Part shown: one piece after another, positions 1 through 8,240 of the stretch
Numbering within the stretch: position 1 is the stretch's first letter
How the letters are laid out: every line of letters begins with the position of its first letter
DNA from: Chloroflexota bacterium
GTDB taxonomy: Bacteria; Chloroflexota; UBA6077; JACCZL01
Reading direction: 5' to 3'
Assembly: GCA_020845495.1 (NCBI GenBank)
Contig: JADLFM010000205.1
Location: 62,001-126,000, forward strand
DNA length: 64,000 nt
The notes under the pieces: generated by a model
What the model was told of the DNA's origin: nothing
The model's database searches: none
What the model saw: only the letters and a program-made list of their open reading frames with translations
Translations under genes and position numbers: made by a program

Positions 1-32
1 ACACCCAGGAGAGACGCCACACGGGATACAGC

Positions 33-623
33 GTGGACGACGAAACCCTCGCGCAACACCTGGCCGCCGACCTCGATGGAACGTTTGAGACGCTCGTCCG
101 CGCGTACCAGGACCGCCTGTACGCTTTCGGACTGCGCCTGACCGCGAACCCTCGCGACGCCGAGGAGATCGCGCAAGATGCCCTGATCCGAGCCTACCGG
201 GCGCTCGCCCGCTACCCGGCCGAGCGAATTGCCACCCTCCACCTGCGCGCCTGGCTCTTTCAGGTCGCCGTGAACGTGGCCCGTAACCGGGCACGAGCGC
301 GTCGGCTGACCGAAGTACCGCTTGACCCAATTGACGGCCCGGCCGACCGGCTGGCCGACCGGTTGGCTGATCCGGATCTCGAGCACGCGCCTGCCGACGT
401 CGCGGAGCGCGCTGCCGCTCGCGCCGAGCTCGCCGAGTTGCTGGGCAGCCTGCCCGAGCCAGAGCGACTCGCCGTCACCCTTCGCCACGTGCACGACCTG
501 TCGTACCAGGACGTCGCCACGATCCTCGATCAACCAGTCGGCACCGTCAAATCCCATGTCCATCGCGGCGTCGCTCGCCTGCGATCCCGGCTGGCCGAGA
601 CGGATGCCGCGGCCCCCGCATGA
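33..623 (+). CDS. ECF-type RNA polymerase sigma factor
   Basis: This is a small sigma-70 family factor of the extracytoplasmic-function type, which directs RNA polymerase to a limited promoter set. Region 2 spans about residues 15-85 and contains the typical DAEEIAQDALIRAYRAL stretch. Region 4 lies near residues 125-185 and ends in a helix-turn-helix with GTVKSHVHRGVARLR. The linker is a short degenerate repeat (ADRLADRLADP). The GTG start is the first available in the window, but the AGGAGAG at 8-14 is about 18 bases upstream, so the true start is not certain. The gene lies 22 bases before an alkyltransferase gene with a strong ribosome site, so the two are probably co-transcribed. No separate anti-sigma gene is adjacent. 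Confidence 0.9.
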   Translation: MDDETLAQHLAADLDGTFETLVRAYQDRLYAFGLRLTANPRDAEEIAQDALIRAYRALARYPAERIATLHLRAWLFQVAVNVARNRARARRLTEVPLDPIDGPADRLADRLADPDLEHAPADVAERAAARAELAELLGSLPEPERLAVTLRHVHDLSYQDVATILDQPVGTVKSHVHRGVARLRSRLAETDAAAPA

Positions 624-645
624 CCGCCCTTAGGAGGAGGCTCGC

Positions 646-1530
646 ATGAGCGGATCAGATCACCGGCCCTCGTCCCCCGCTGACCGTCAGAATCACTACA
701 CGGACGCCCCGTCCCACTCGCTGGCCGGCCCAGCCGGGCGATTGACGGCGGCCCGTCTGCTGCGACAACGCTTGCGTGGTCTTGAAGCGGTCACCGCACC
801 GCCCTCACTCCTGCCGGGCGTGCTCGACGGGGTGGGTCTGGAGACGAGCTACGTCCAGATTGCGTCGCCGATCGGGCCGGTCTTCGTCGCATTCGCCGGC
901 GAGCGGATCGTCGCGATCGCACCCGCCAGCGATGCTCTGAGCTTCGTACGTCACTTCCGCGAGCGGTTCGGCCGCTCGATCCGGCCCGCTACTGAGCCTC
1001 CGGCGGCGCTGCTCGCCGCGATCCAGCGACGCCTTGCCGGCGAGCCGGTTGACCTCGATTTCGACCTCAGCGCCGTCTCGGAGTTCGAGCGCGCGGTCTT
1101 GCTCAAGGCGCTCGAAATTCCCCGTGGGGAGGTTCGGCCCTACGGTTGGATCGCCCGCGAGATCGGTCGGCCAGGAGCGGTCCGCGCGGTCGGGTCGGCG
1201 CTCCACAAGAACCCGATTCCGCTGCTGATCCCCTGCCATCGCGTGGTCAAGAGCGACGGCCGGATCGGCGAATACGCGCTCGGCGTCCAGGCCAAGCTCG
1301 CGATGCTGGCCGCCGAGGGGCTCGATCCCGACTGGCTGGCTGAAGCTGCCCGGCATGGCGCCGCGCTGGTCGGTGACCGCTCGAGCCGGGAGTTCTGCTA
1401 CCCGACGTGCCGCTGGGTGCCTGAGATCCCGCCCGAGCGGCGCGTGACCTTCCCAGGCGCTCGCGCTGCGCTGGCCGCCGGCTATCGTCCATGCGATGCC
1501 TGCCGTCCCGCCGCTATCGTCACCGCCTGA
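646..1530 (+). CDS. Methylated-DNA-[protein]-cysteine S-methyltransferase with C-terminal Ada-type zinc module
   Basis: The protein repairs O6-alkylguanine by moving the alkyl group to its own cysteine. The catalytic motif IPCHRVV places the acceptor at Cys197. After it comes an Ada-like zinc-binding module with CYPTC (Cys251 and Cys255) and CDAC (Cys283 and Cys286), matching the four cysteines that in E. coli Ada bind zinc and accept phosphotriester methyl groups. In Ada that module is N-terminal and followed by an AraC helix-turn-helix; here it is C-terminal and no AraC domain is visible. Residues 1-65 are not part of either domain and include LRQRLRGLEAVTAPPSLL, which vaguely resembles anti-sigma factor segments. 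The ribosome site AGGAGGAGG at 632-640 fixes the ATG. The upstream ECF sigma gene is a likely operon partner. Confidence 0.9.
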   Translation: MSGSDHRPSSPADRQNHYTDAPSHSLAGPAGRLTAARLLRQRLRGLEAVTAPPSLLPGVLDGVGLETSYVQIASPIGPVFVAFAGERIVAIAPASDALSFVRHFRERFGRSIRPATEPPAALLAAIQRRLAGEPVDLDFDLSAVSEFERAVLLKALEIPRGEVRPYGWIAREIGRPGAVRAVGSALHKNPIPLLIPCHRVVKSDGRIGEYALGVQAKLAMLAAEGLDPDWLAEAARHGAALVGDRSSREFCYPTCRWVPEIPPERRVTFPGARAALAAGYRPCDACRPAAIVTA

Positions 1531-1594
1531 GCCGGCGCGCCGCTATCGCCACCGCCTGAGCCGGCCTGCTGCTATCACCGCCGCCTGAGCCGGC
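1511..1594 (+). repeat. Tandem repeat, three copies of 29 bp
   Basis: Three imperfect copies start at 1511, 1540 and 1569 and share the core GCTATCGCCACCGCCTGAGC. The first copy contains the stop codon of the alkyltransferase gene, so the duplication spread from the gene end into the spacer. Confidence 0.85.
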
Positions 1595-1608
1595 CCGGCA
1601 CTTGTATC

Positions 1609-1637
1609 TTGACAGGCCGGGGCGGCTGCCGCATGCT
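1609..1637 (+). promoter_or_regulatory. Candidate sigma-70 promoter before the DUF151-like gene
   Basis: A perfect TTGACA (1609-1614) is followed after 17 bases by CATGCT (1632-1637), which matches the -10 consensus at three of six positions. Transcription would start near 1644, only a few bases before the GTG at 1649, so either that start is nearly leaderless or the ATG at 1715 is used. Confidence 0.4.
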
Positions 1638-1714
1638 GACCCTATGCGGTGTACCCTCGGTGCGCTTCCGACCCGGCGCTGGCCGACTGGCTCGCACGCC
1701 TCCCGGGCACTCCA

Positions 1715-2218
1715 ATGATCGAAATGAGCGTCTGTGGGGTCAAGCGAATCGCCGGCCAGGAGACGATCGTGGCCGCGCTCGAAAGTCACGATGAGTTGTC
1801 GACGCCACGACGGCTTTTCGTCGTCGTTTCCAGGGCCGAAGCACACCTCATCTACCACGAGCTCCGGACTGAGAAGACGGTGCCCGGCCAGACTCTCGAC
1901 CTGCTGGCTGAGGTCGTTGCCCAGCTCGACGGTAAGCTCGCGGCCGTCGAGGTCCGCGCCGGCGCGGACGGCAGTCCCACGGCGCAGCTACGCATGGAGC
2001 GCCCGCCCAATCGCGTCATGGTCTCGGTGCCAGCCGGCCAGGCACTCGTTCTGGCCGTGCACTTGCGGGTGCCCCTACTCGTCTCGGAGGCACTCCTTCA
2101 ACGACGCCCGACGACCGGCGCTCCCGCCGACGTCCCCGGCGCCGCTCCCCCGAGCGGGGAGGTTTCAGCCGCGCTGACCGAGATCCCAGACGCCTTCCTG
2201 CGAGCCTTCGAAGAGTAA
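1715..2218 (+). CDS. Bifunctional nuclease (DUF151) family-like protein
   Basis: The first 125 residues follow the DUF151 pattern: a start of the MIEMSVCGVKR type, a VVVSRAEAHLIYHEL helix where the family has an EA-I motif, TLDLLAEVVAQL where the family has THDLL, and a final VPAGQALVLAVHLRVPLLVSE where the family has RPSDAIALA. Characterised members are reported to have DNase and RNase activity. This copy is divergent: the usual THDL histidine and RPSD residues are changed, so activity is doubtful. The last 35 residues are a Pro/Ala-rich tail. An in-frame GTG at 1649 would add 22 residues; ATG at 1715 was preferred because family members begin at this point, although no clear Shine-Dalgarno sequence precedes it. 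Confidence 0.6.
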   Translation: MIEMSVCGVKRIAGQETIVAALESHDELSTPRRLFVVVSRAEAHLIYHELRTEKTVPGQTLDLLAEVVAQLDGKLAAVEVRAGADGSPTAQLRMERPPNRVMVSVPAGQALVLAVHLRVPLLVSEALLQRRPTTGAPADVPGAAPPSGEVSAALTEIPDAFLRAFEE

Positions 2219-2284
2219 CCGCTCCTCAGCTTCGGAGGGAGCCGGAGTGCTGCTCGCGTTCCATTCCACTGGCCGCGCCTGAGA

Positions 2285-2343
2285 GTGAGCCCGCTTGATG
2301 GCGAGCCCGCTTGATGGTGAGCCCGCTTGATGGTGAGCCCGCT
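2285..2343 (+). repeat. Tandem repeat, about 3.5 copies of 16 bp
   Basis: The unit GAGCCCGCTTGATGGT recurs with a 16-base period from 2287, 2303, 2319 and 2335. It lies in the gene-free stretch 2219-2537, in which I see no gene. Confidence 0.85.
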
Positions 2344-2537
2344 GGCCATACCCCCAGCTTCGGCTTCTCGGGCTCCGGTGCGGGAACGGCGTTGTCGCGC
2401 GGCCTGTACGTCATCGTGCGACGCGGACCGTCCGACGGTGGCGCGCAGTACCCCGCACGAAGGATAAACGAGGGACCGAGGCCGAGTCGTCGCCGACGAC
2501 AACGCCGAGCGCGTCGAGAGCGCAAGGAGTGGAATTG

Positions 2538-2939
2538 ATGTCTGATACGGAGACGAGCACGATGTACGAGCGCGGCGTCGCAACGATGAAGGCGATTGGG
2601 AACGCGGCGCCCGGCCCGGGCCGCAATCGGTTCCCCGGCCTGCCGCCCGAGCAGGCCGACGATGTCCAGCGGAAACTGGTCGAATTCTGCTTCGGGGACA
2701 CCTGGGGCCGCGAAGGCTCGTACATCGACCTGAAGACGCGGCGCCTGCTGACGATCGCGGCACTGGTCTCGCAGGGCAAGGAGCGTCAGCTTCGCGGCCA
2801 CATCGGCGGGGCGCTCAATCAGGGCATCAGCCCAGAGGAGATCGTGGAGAGCATCGTGCATCTCATCGCCTACGTCGGCTTCCCATCGGGGCTGACGGCC
2901 CTGGAGATCGCCAACGAGGTGATCGGCGCCCGCAAGTAG
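2538..2939 (+). CDS. Carboxymuconolactone decarboxylase family protein
   Basis: This 133-residue all-helical protein belongs to the CMD/AhpD fold family. Residues 55-130 carry the family core, including DLKTRRLLTIAALVSQGKE and RGHIGGALNQGISPEEIVE. The CxxC pair of AhpD-type peroxidases is absent, so a decarboxylase-like or unknown role fits better than a peroxidase role. The residues around Arg and His in RQLRGHIGGAL resemble gamma-carboxymuconolactone decarboxylase. The ATG at 2538 is chosen because AAGGAG lies at 2524-2529, nine bases upstream; the GTG at 2529 overlaps that site. The gene stands alone, with no aromatic ring-cleavage genes beside it, so the substrate cannot be inferred from context. 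Confidence 0.85.
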   Translation: MSDTETSTMYERGVATMKAIGNAAPGPGRNRFPGLPPEQADDVQRKLVEFCFGDTWGREGSYIDLKTRRLLTIAALVSQGKERQLRGHIGGALNQGISPEEIVESIVHLIAYVGFPSGLTALEIANEVIGARK

Positions 2940-2955
2940 CCGCGCTCCCGTGTGG

Positions 2956-2999
2956 CCGCTCTCCCTGCCCACGAGCAGCCGCGTTGGCCGGGAGAGCGG
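2956..2999 (+). terminator. Inverted repeat after the CMD gene, possible terminator
   Basis: CCGCTCTCCC (2956-2965) and GGGAGAGCGG (2990-2999) are perfectly complementary with a 24-base loop. It starts 17 bases after the stop codon. No T run follows, so intrinsic termination is only possible. Confidence 0.4.
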
Positions 3000-3506
3000 T
3001 CGCGCCAGCCTGCCACTACCCTGGCGTACGGCCGGACACGCTGACACCTCGCGCCCCGGGACTCCGACAGACCAGGCTGCCTCGGTCCGGCCGGTGCGCG
3101 AGCCCGTAGCAGCGCCCCTGTGACGTCTGGGTCCGGCGGAGCGTTCCGAAAGGTGCTGGAGCAGGCACTCGGGGGTGCTCTGCGGGTGAGCGGGTGTGCG
3201 CGAGCGGGTGTGCGTGAGCGGGTGTGCGTGAGCGGGTGCGCGCTCCAGCACGGCGACGCGATCCAGGAGCACGACGGGCGCACTGCGCGTGAGCGAGTGC
3301 GCCTGCGCCCGGACGCCCACGCCCGGACACCCACGCCCGGATACCCACGCCCGGATACCCACGCCCAAGCAGACGCAGCATGGGATGAGCCGGGCATGGC
3401 CTCGTACAATCCCCGTGCGCCTGTCTCGTCGCGGCGGCAGACGCGAGGAGCAGGCGTACAGAGTGCGGGCTGGCGCTGCCATCCGGCGCTGCCATCCGGC
3501 GCACGC
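3000..3506. other. Gene-free stretch with two tandem repeat blocks
   Basis: I see no convincing gene here; the open frames on both strands have repeat-derived composition. Four copies of a 14-bp unit (GTGAGCGGGTGTGC type) occupy 3186-3241. Four copies of a second 14-bp unit (GCCCGGATACCCAC type) occupy 3307-3362. A TACAAT at 3405-3410 could be the -10 element for the membrane protein gene downstream, though no -35 match is visible. Confidence 0.7.
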
Positions 3507-4214
3507 ATGAGTGAAAGGGAACGAGTGGGAATGCGGCTCTACTGGACGGTGGGCGGTATGGTGCTGGTGTTCCCCCTGGTGTTGTTCCTGCTCGTCGAGG
3601 CGCTCGGCATCCCGCTGCTCGACGACCCGACCCCATGGCTCGGGCACGGCGGTACGCTCGCGGCGGCTGTCGGCGTCTTGCTGCTCACCGTGGACGTGTT
3701 GCTCCCCGTGCCCTCGAACGTCGTGATGATCGCGCACGGCGCCCTGTTTGGCGTGGCTGTCGGCACGATGCTCTCGATGATCGGTAGCATGATCGCCACA
3801 GTCGCTGCCTTCTGGATCGGTCGACGGGGCGGCCGCCTGCTCGCGCTCGTCGTGGGGCCGGGCGAGCGCGACCGTGGAGATGCCGTGTTTCAGCGCTGGG
3901 GCACGCTGGCGATCGTCGTCAGCCGGCCGCTCCCGCTTCTCTCTGAGGCAGTCGTCGTCCTGGCCGGCACGTCACGGCTCGGCTGGCGCCCGGCCATGAC
4001 GGCTGCGGCCCTCGGGTGGCTGCCGCCGTGCCTGTTCTATGCCTGGGCTGGCGCCTCTTCTATCGGCGTCGAGGGAGGGGCAATCGTGTCCGGACTGGTG
4101 GTCCTGCTGGCCGTGGTCGTCGGGCTCGTCGTCCGCACCCTCGAGGGATGCCAACCCGGTTCCGAGCGTCCGCTCCAGGAGCATCCCGTTCCTGGGCGCT
4201 CGCTCGCGGACTGA
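3507..4214 (+). CDS. TVP38/TMEM64 (VTT/DedA-like) family membrane protein
   Basis: The protein has about five to six hydrophobic segments and the VTT domain typical of TVP38/DedA-like proteins, which are inner-membrane proteins linked to lipid scrambling or transport. The core is LLPVPSNVVMIAHGALFG followed by a glycine-rich stretch ending in WIGRRGGR, and later the SRPLPLLSEAVVVLAGT segment. Two starts are possible: ATG at 3507, giving MSERERVG before the first hydrophobic segment, and ATG at 3531. AGGGA at 3516-3520 favours the second slightly. The frame is open far upstream, but that part is repeat sequence. It converges with the DUF429 gene on the other strand. Confidence 0.8.
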   Translation: MSERERVGMRLYWTVGGMVLVFPLVLFLLVEALGIPLLDDPTPWLGHGGTLAAAVGVLLLTVDVLLPVPSNVVMIAHGALFGVAVGTMLSMIGSMIATVAAFWIGRRGGRLLALVVGPGERDRGDAVFQRWGTLAIVVSRPLPLLSEAVVVLAGTSRLGWRPAMTAAALGWLPPCLFYAWAGASSIGVEGGAIVSGLVVLLAVVVGLVVRTLEGCQPGSERPLQEHPVPGRSLAD

Positions 4215-4270
4215 CCGCGCTGTGTGGCGTGAGCATGCTGGGTCAGGTAGCCGAGTGGGCGCGGGCAAGG

Positions 4271-4963
4271 TCATGGAACGGGACCGAGTGTCGTTGCCGC
4301 CTTCCCAGGCCGCCGTCCGCGCCGAGCGATCCGCTCCGGCAGCGCACACGGCGTCCAGATGACTCCCTCGCTCGGATCGCCGTACGCGACGGCCTCGCCG
4401 CGCAGGTAGGCCCGTGCGGTCAGCGCCGCCGCGACCGCGTCCGGCGCATCCTTACCCGTCCCGGCCAGCACGTACCCCTGCCGTCGCAAGATGCCGCGCG
4501 CCCAGACGGCCGGCTCGACGCCCTCTGAACGACCCGCGCCGGTCAGCGCGACGTACGTGCTGTAGGGAAAGCACTCGACCGCGCCGCGCTCTACTCCTGG
4601 CACCCGCGTCACCGGGAAGCCATGCTCGCGGAGTTGTTCGTACACCTCCCAGCCACGCTGCATCCAGCCCGGCGCTGCCTGGGCCGAGCGCGGCGTGAGG
4701 TGCAGTGAGACGCCGCGCCGGCGCAGTTCCTTCTCCACCAGTCGCCCGCCAGCCTCACGAGCCACGTGGTCCGGGGCGTCCACGGCCACGACGGTGAGCC
4801 GCGCGCCCCAGGCATCCAGCCAACTCCCCAATGCAGCGACCCCCGGCAGCCAGGACGTTTCGATCAACGCTCCATCCGCGCCCAGGATGGCAGCGTCCAG
4901 CCCGTGCACCTCGCTCACGTCGATCCCGGCCGCCAGTACGGCCGGCGGCGCTGCATCAGCCAT
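4271..4963 (-). CDS. DUF429 domain-containing protein
   Basis: DUF429 proteins are predicted to have an RNase H-like fold and to act as nucleases, but no reaction has been shown. The N-terminal strand carries GIDVS (about residues 13-17), a second strand has VVAVDAPDHV, a helix follows with EKELRRRGVSLHLTP, and the C-terminal part has GKDAPDAVAAALTA, the typical acidic ending of the fold. The ATG at 4963 is preferred over GTG at 4969 because CGAGGGA (4970-4976) lies six bases upstream. It is a single gene, converging with the VTT membrane protein gene and divergent from nothing recognisable. Its role here is unknown. Confidence 0.8.
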   Translation of the reverse strand: MADAAPPAVLAAGIDVSEVHGLDAAILGADGALIETSWLPGVAALGSWLDAWGARLTVVAVDAPDHVAREAGGRLVEKELRRRGVSLHLTPRSAQAAPGWMQRGWEVYEQLREHGFPVTRVPGVERGAVECFPYSTYVALTGAGRSEGVEPAVWARGILRRQGYVLAGTGKDAPDAVAAALTARAYLRGEAVAYGDPSEGVIWTPCALPERIARRGRRPGKAATTLGPVP

Positions 4964-5097
4964 CTTCACTCCCTCGGCTCAGGTGAGCCGCCCTGGAGCG
5001 CCATCACACGAGCCCGCGCAGATATCCGCCGCCCCAGACCAGTGTCCCAGACTGACCAGTAGCTCGTCGTCAGGCGACGGCTATCATGCAGCCACCC

Positions 5098-5454
5098 TCA
5101 GTGGACCCGTCCCCCGAGCGGCGCCTCACGCTCCGTCGAGAGCAGGATGACGTTCCCATCAACATCGGGCACGCCAAGGACGAGCACCTGCGACTCGAAT
5201 CCTGCAATCCGCCGCGGCGGGAAGTTGACGACGGCGAGCACCTGCCGCCCGATCAGGTCGTCTGGCGAGTACAGCGCCGTCACCTGGGCGCTCGACCGAC
5301 GCGTCCCGAGCGGCCCGAAGTCGACCTCGAGCCGATAGGCCGGCTTGCGTGCCTTCGGCAATGGCTCGGCCGCCACGATCCGGCCGACCCGAATATCGAC
5401 GGTGAAGAACGTCTCGACGGTCGTTTCTGGCGGTGCTGCTTCCTGCACGCTCAC
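5098..5454 (-). CDS. csaA: CsaA-like tRNA-binding-domain protein
   Basis: This 118-residue protein matches CsaA, a dimeric OB-fold protein of the tRNA-binding-domain family that has been described as an export-related chaperone. The start of the domain is typical (VDIRVGRIVAAEPLPKARK). It continues with LEVDFGPLGTRRSSAQVT, GRQVLAVVNFPPRRIAG and GVPDVDGNVILLSTE, covering the whole family length. GTG at 5454 is chosen because GGGGGAG (5461-5467 on the other strand) lies six bases upstream; an ATG at 5469 overlaps this site. The open frame runs further upstream, but that part has no family match. Confidence 0.85.
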   Translation of the reverse strand: MSVQEAAPPETTVETFFTVDIRVGRIVAAEPLPKARKPAYRLEVDFGPLGTRRSSAQVTALYSPDDLIGRQVLAVVNFPPRRIAGFESQVLVLGVPDVDGNVILLSTEREAPLGGRVH

Positions 5455-5692
5455 CCCACGCTCCCCCATCTGTTGATGGTCCCAGGCATGATGGCTCAGG
5501 ACACGCTGGCCTCGGGCGGCCAGCGCGATCACGTTCGCCAGCCGACCGGCCTGAAGGAGCGTACGCCGGGTAGCCTCTCGCCTGCACCTCGATACAATGC
5601 CACCAGGCGAGTGCGCGAGCGGGCGCCTATCCAGCCGGCGCCGGTCAGATACGCACGCAGCGTTCAGCGCGCTCACCGTAGAAGCACCGCCG

Positions 5693-5774
5693 GAGCACGA
5701 CGCCACGATCCAGCACGACGCCACGGTCCAGCACGACGCCACGATCTAGCACGGCGCCACGATCCAGTACGACG
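5693..5774 (+). repeat. Tandem repeat, four copies of 18 bp
   Basis: The unit CAGCACGACGCCACGATC is repeated from 5693, 5711, 5729 and 5747, with a partial fifth copy. The block ends eight bases before the HMG-CoA lyase start. A TACAAT at 5593-5598, upstream of the block, could be a -10 element for that gene. Confidence 0.85.
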
Positions 5775-5781
5775 AGGTCGG

Positions 5782-6699
5782 ATGATGGAGTTTCCAGCAC
5801 GGGTCACGATGCGAGAGGTCGGCACGCGCGATGGGATTCAGAGCCTCGGCGCGTTCGTCCCAACCGAGCAGAAGGTCGAGATGGCGAATCGGCTCGCCCG
5901 GACCGGGCTGACCCGGATCGAGGTCACCTCGTTCGTTCACCCCAAGGCTGTCCCTCAGATGGCCGACGCTGCCGAGGTCATGGCTGGTATCGAGCGCGCA
6001 CCGGGCATCGCCTGGGAGCCGCTCGTCCCGAACGTCCGGGGCGCTGAGCGAGCCATCGAAGCGCGAGCGGATCGGCTTGTCGTCGTGCTCGCCGCCAGCG
6101 ACACCTTCAATCGGAAGAACATCCGGATGAGCGTCGGCGATTCGTTGCGGGTGATTCGCGAGATCGTGCCGCGTGCCCGCTCGGCTGGCCTGCCCGTCAG
6201 CGCCGGTATCGCCACGAGCTTCGGCTGCCCCTATGAGGGAGACGTCCCTGAGGAACGGTTGCTCGAGGTCGTTGGGCGGCTCCGAGACGTCGGGGTCGAG
6301 GAGATCATCCTCGCCGACACGACCGGGATGGCAAACCCCCTCCAGGTCGAGCGGACTGTCGGCCGGCTCCGCGAGCGCTGGTCGATGCTGCCCTTCGGGC
6401 TTCACTTTCACAACACGCGTGGGATGGGGCTAGCGAACGTCGTGGCGGGCCTACGCGTCGGCGTCACGACCTACGACGCTTCGATCGGCGGGATCGGCGG
6501 CTGCCCGTTCGCACCGAAGGCGACCGGCAACGTTTCGACAGAAGACGTCGTCCACATGCTTCACGAGATGGGCATCGAGACCGGCATCGACCTGGACGCG
6601 CTCATCGCCTGCGCGAACCGGATGGCCGAGATCCTCGGCAGCGAACTTCCCGGACAGGTCATGAAAGCTGGCCCGCGCAATACTCGCCACGCCGCCTGA
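5782..6699 (+). CDS. Hydroxymethylglutaryl-CoA lyase
   Basis: The enzyme cleaves HMG-CoA to acetyl-CoA and acetoacetate, in leucine breakdown. The TIM-barrel landmarks are all present: MREVGTRDGIQ at the N-terminus with the Arg-Asp pair, ADTTGMANP, GLHFHNTRGMGLANV with the two metal-ligand histidines, and the signature loop GIGGCPFAPKATGNVSTED with catalytic Cys241. The length of about 305 residues is normal. The ATG at 5782 is chosen since the family begins here; GAGG at 5774-5777 is a weak ribosome site, and the adjacent ATG at 5785 is equally possible. No acyl-CoA carboxylase or other leucine genes are beside it, so a related aldolase role on another substrate is not excluded. Confidence 0.9.
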   Translation: MMEFPARVTMREVGTRDGIQSLGAFVPTEQKVEMANRLARTGLTRIEVTSFVHPKAVPQMADAAEVMAGIERAPGIAWEPLVPNVRGAERAIEARADRLVVVLAASDTFNRKNIRMSVGDSLRVIREIVPRARSAGLPVSAGIATSFGCPYEGDVPEERLLEVVGRLRDVGVEEIILADTTGMANPLQVERTVGRLRERWSMLPFGLHFHNTRGMGLANVVAGLRVGVTTYDASIGGIGGCPFAPKATGNVSTEDVVHMLHEMGIETGIDLDALIACANRMAEILGSELPGQVMKAGPRNTRHAA

Positions 6700-6834
6700 C
6701 GCTCGGGAGACAAACCAGCATGCAGGCTCCCGTGCGTCAGCGGTCTCCGGCCTGGCATCTCCGTGGCGACCGGCCCTCCTACGCTGCTCCGCTCCTGTGC
6801 GCGGTGCGCCATGACACCGGCGTACCTGCATGCG

Positions 6835-7962
6835 TTATCGGACGCATGCTGCGATCCGGATGACGCTGATGATGCGGCGGATCAGCCCGATGAACACGAC
6901 CAGCCAGACGACCAGGGTCACGTAGATGAAATACTCCGGGAAGACGTGCAGGAAATCCAGGTCCATAGCCTGGGCCATTCGGAGCGTCGCGACGGTGTAC
7001 ATGCCGAGCGGGAAGACCACACCCCAGTACAGGGGGTCATAGGTCAGAGGAAAGCGCTTATAGACATGGCGCCAGATGGCCAGGATGATGAGCATGGGGA
7101 TCCACCAGGTTCCAGTCGCCCAAAAGAAGATGGTGAAGCCCTTGATGAAGGGAAGGGTTGCCTGCAAGAAAGGCGCCTTGGAGGCGTCAGCGTTCACGAT
7201 CAGGACCGAGCCGCCAAGCGCCGAGATCGCCATGGCGCCCATGTTGATCCAATACGGCGGCGAGAGATCCGCGGGAGAGAATGTAAAGAACGTATAGCGG
7301 TAAAAGATGAGCGAGATCATCCAGATATAGAGCATACCGCCCCAGAGCCACATCGAGAGCGCGAAGAAGTTGAACTCGAGCCGTCCGGGCTGTTGCACGT
7401 GGGGCGCCAGAAACGCCGCGAGGACCGCTACCGATTGCGTCGCGACAACCGCAATGAGCCACGCTCCGGTGATGCCTTCCGCGAGTGACGGCTTCTTCTC
7501 CTTGACGATCAGCCCCGTGAAGATCAGGTAGGTCAGGCCGATCCAGAGAAATACCCCTATCACCCAGAACATCGTGGCGGCGCGGTAGTCCTCCCAGAGA
7601 GAGATGAACTGGGTGCCGAGGATGGACGTAGCGGCCACGATGGTGAAGAAGCCTGGGCCACGCACATGGTCGATCAGGTCGGCTGCGAAGTCATGGGTGA
7701 AGCGCCAGAGGCGCAGCAGCGTCAGCACCCAGAGGACGATATAGAGCACGATATTGAGCCAGGTCAGGACCAGGGCCAGTGGTCTCATCCCGAGCAGGTT
7801 GGTGCCAATGGCCACGATGCCGGTAGCCATGACCATCGCAAAATAGGCCGGCGGCAGATCTTTGATTTCGGCCTCGAAGGCAGCCAGAAGGCCAGCCCTC
7901 GTCCGCGGCGGTAGAGTGTCGGTGGCGTGCCCGGAGGCCGGTCGACAGGTACGTTGACTCAT
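6835..7962 (-). CDS. TehA/SLAC1 family transporter (tellurite resistance/C4-dicarboxylate transporter type)
   Basis: The 375-residue protein has about ten hydrophobic helices, the number expected for the TehA/SLAC1/Mae1 family of anion channels and dicarboxylate carriers. The first helix reads PPAYFAMVMATGIVAIGTN, a typical family start. Conserved phenylalanine-rich helices such as WATGTWWIPMLI and the segment PLYWGVVFPLGMYTVAT, characteristic of this family, follow later. The start at 7962 is supported by GAGAGG about eleven bases upstream. Substrate cannot be told from the sequence; tellurite resistance is only the historical name. It is a single gene, with 278 bases without a gene separating it from the next gene. 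Confidence 0.85.
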   Translation of the reverse strand: MSQRTCRPASGHATDTLPPRTRAGLLAAFEAEIKDLPPAYFAMVMATGIVAIGTNLLGMRPLALVLTWLNIVLYIVLWVLTLLRLWRFTHDFAADLIDHVRGPGFFTIVAATSILGTQFISLWEDYRAATMFWVIGVFLWIGLTYLIFTGLIVKEKKPSLAEGITGAWLIAVVATQSVAVLAAFLAPHVQQPGRLEFNFFALSMWLWGGMLYIWMISLIFYRYTFFTFSPADLSPPYWINMGAMAISALGGSVLIVNADASKAPFLQATLPFIKGFTIFFWATGTWWIPMLIILAIWRHVYKRFPLTYDPLYWGVVFPLGMYTVATLRMAQAMDLDFLHVFPEYFIYVTLVVWLVVFIGLIRRIISVIRIAACVR

Positions 7963-8240
7963 CGCCTCGCACGCCTCTCTACTCAGCCCTGCTCGGCCGT
8001 CGGTAGTACCTCGATCGGGCCGGTCCGTGATAGTCCCCCGGACGGGTGTCTACATCGTGAGTTGAGATGCTCAATCGTCCCGGACACCCGGCCAGGACAG
8101 CATCACGACATGACGTGCCTGGACCTGACGACAGTCGCGACATCCCCCTCAGACGAGCCGCACCTACCGTACCAGCCAGGGGTACCTACACTACCACATG
8201 GCGAGGGGCTGCCAGCAGATCGCCTGACCTCCCCCTCTCC

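Noticed and set aside
2226..3737. A 503-codon open frame on the minus strand over the CMD and VTT genes
   Set aside because: It is antisense to two recognisable genes, and its product is Arg/Pro-rich low-complexity sequence built from the tandem repeats. High GC content keeps such frames open by chance.
5086..5781. N-terminal extension of the HMG-CoA lyase frame
   Set aside because: The upstream part is antisense to csaA and then runs through 18-bp tandem repeats; the family starts at 5782.
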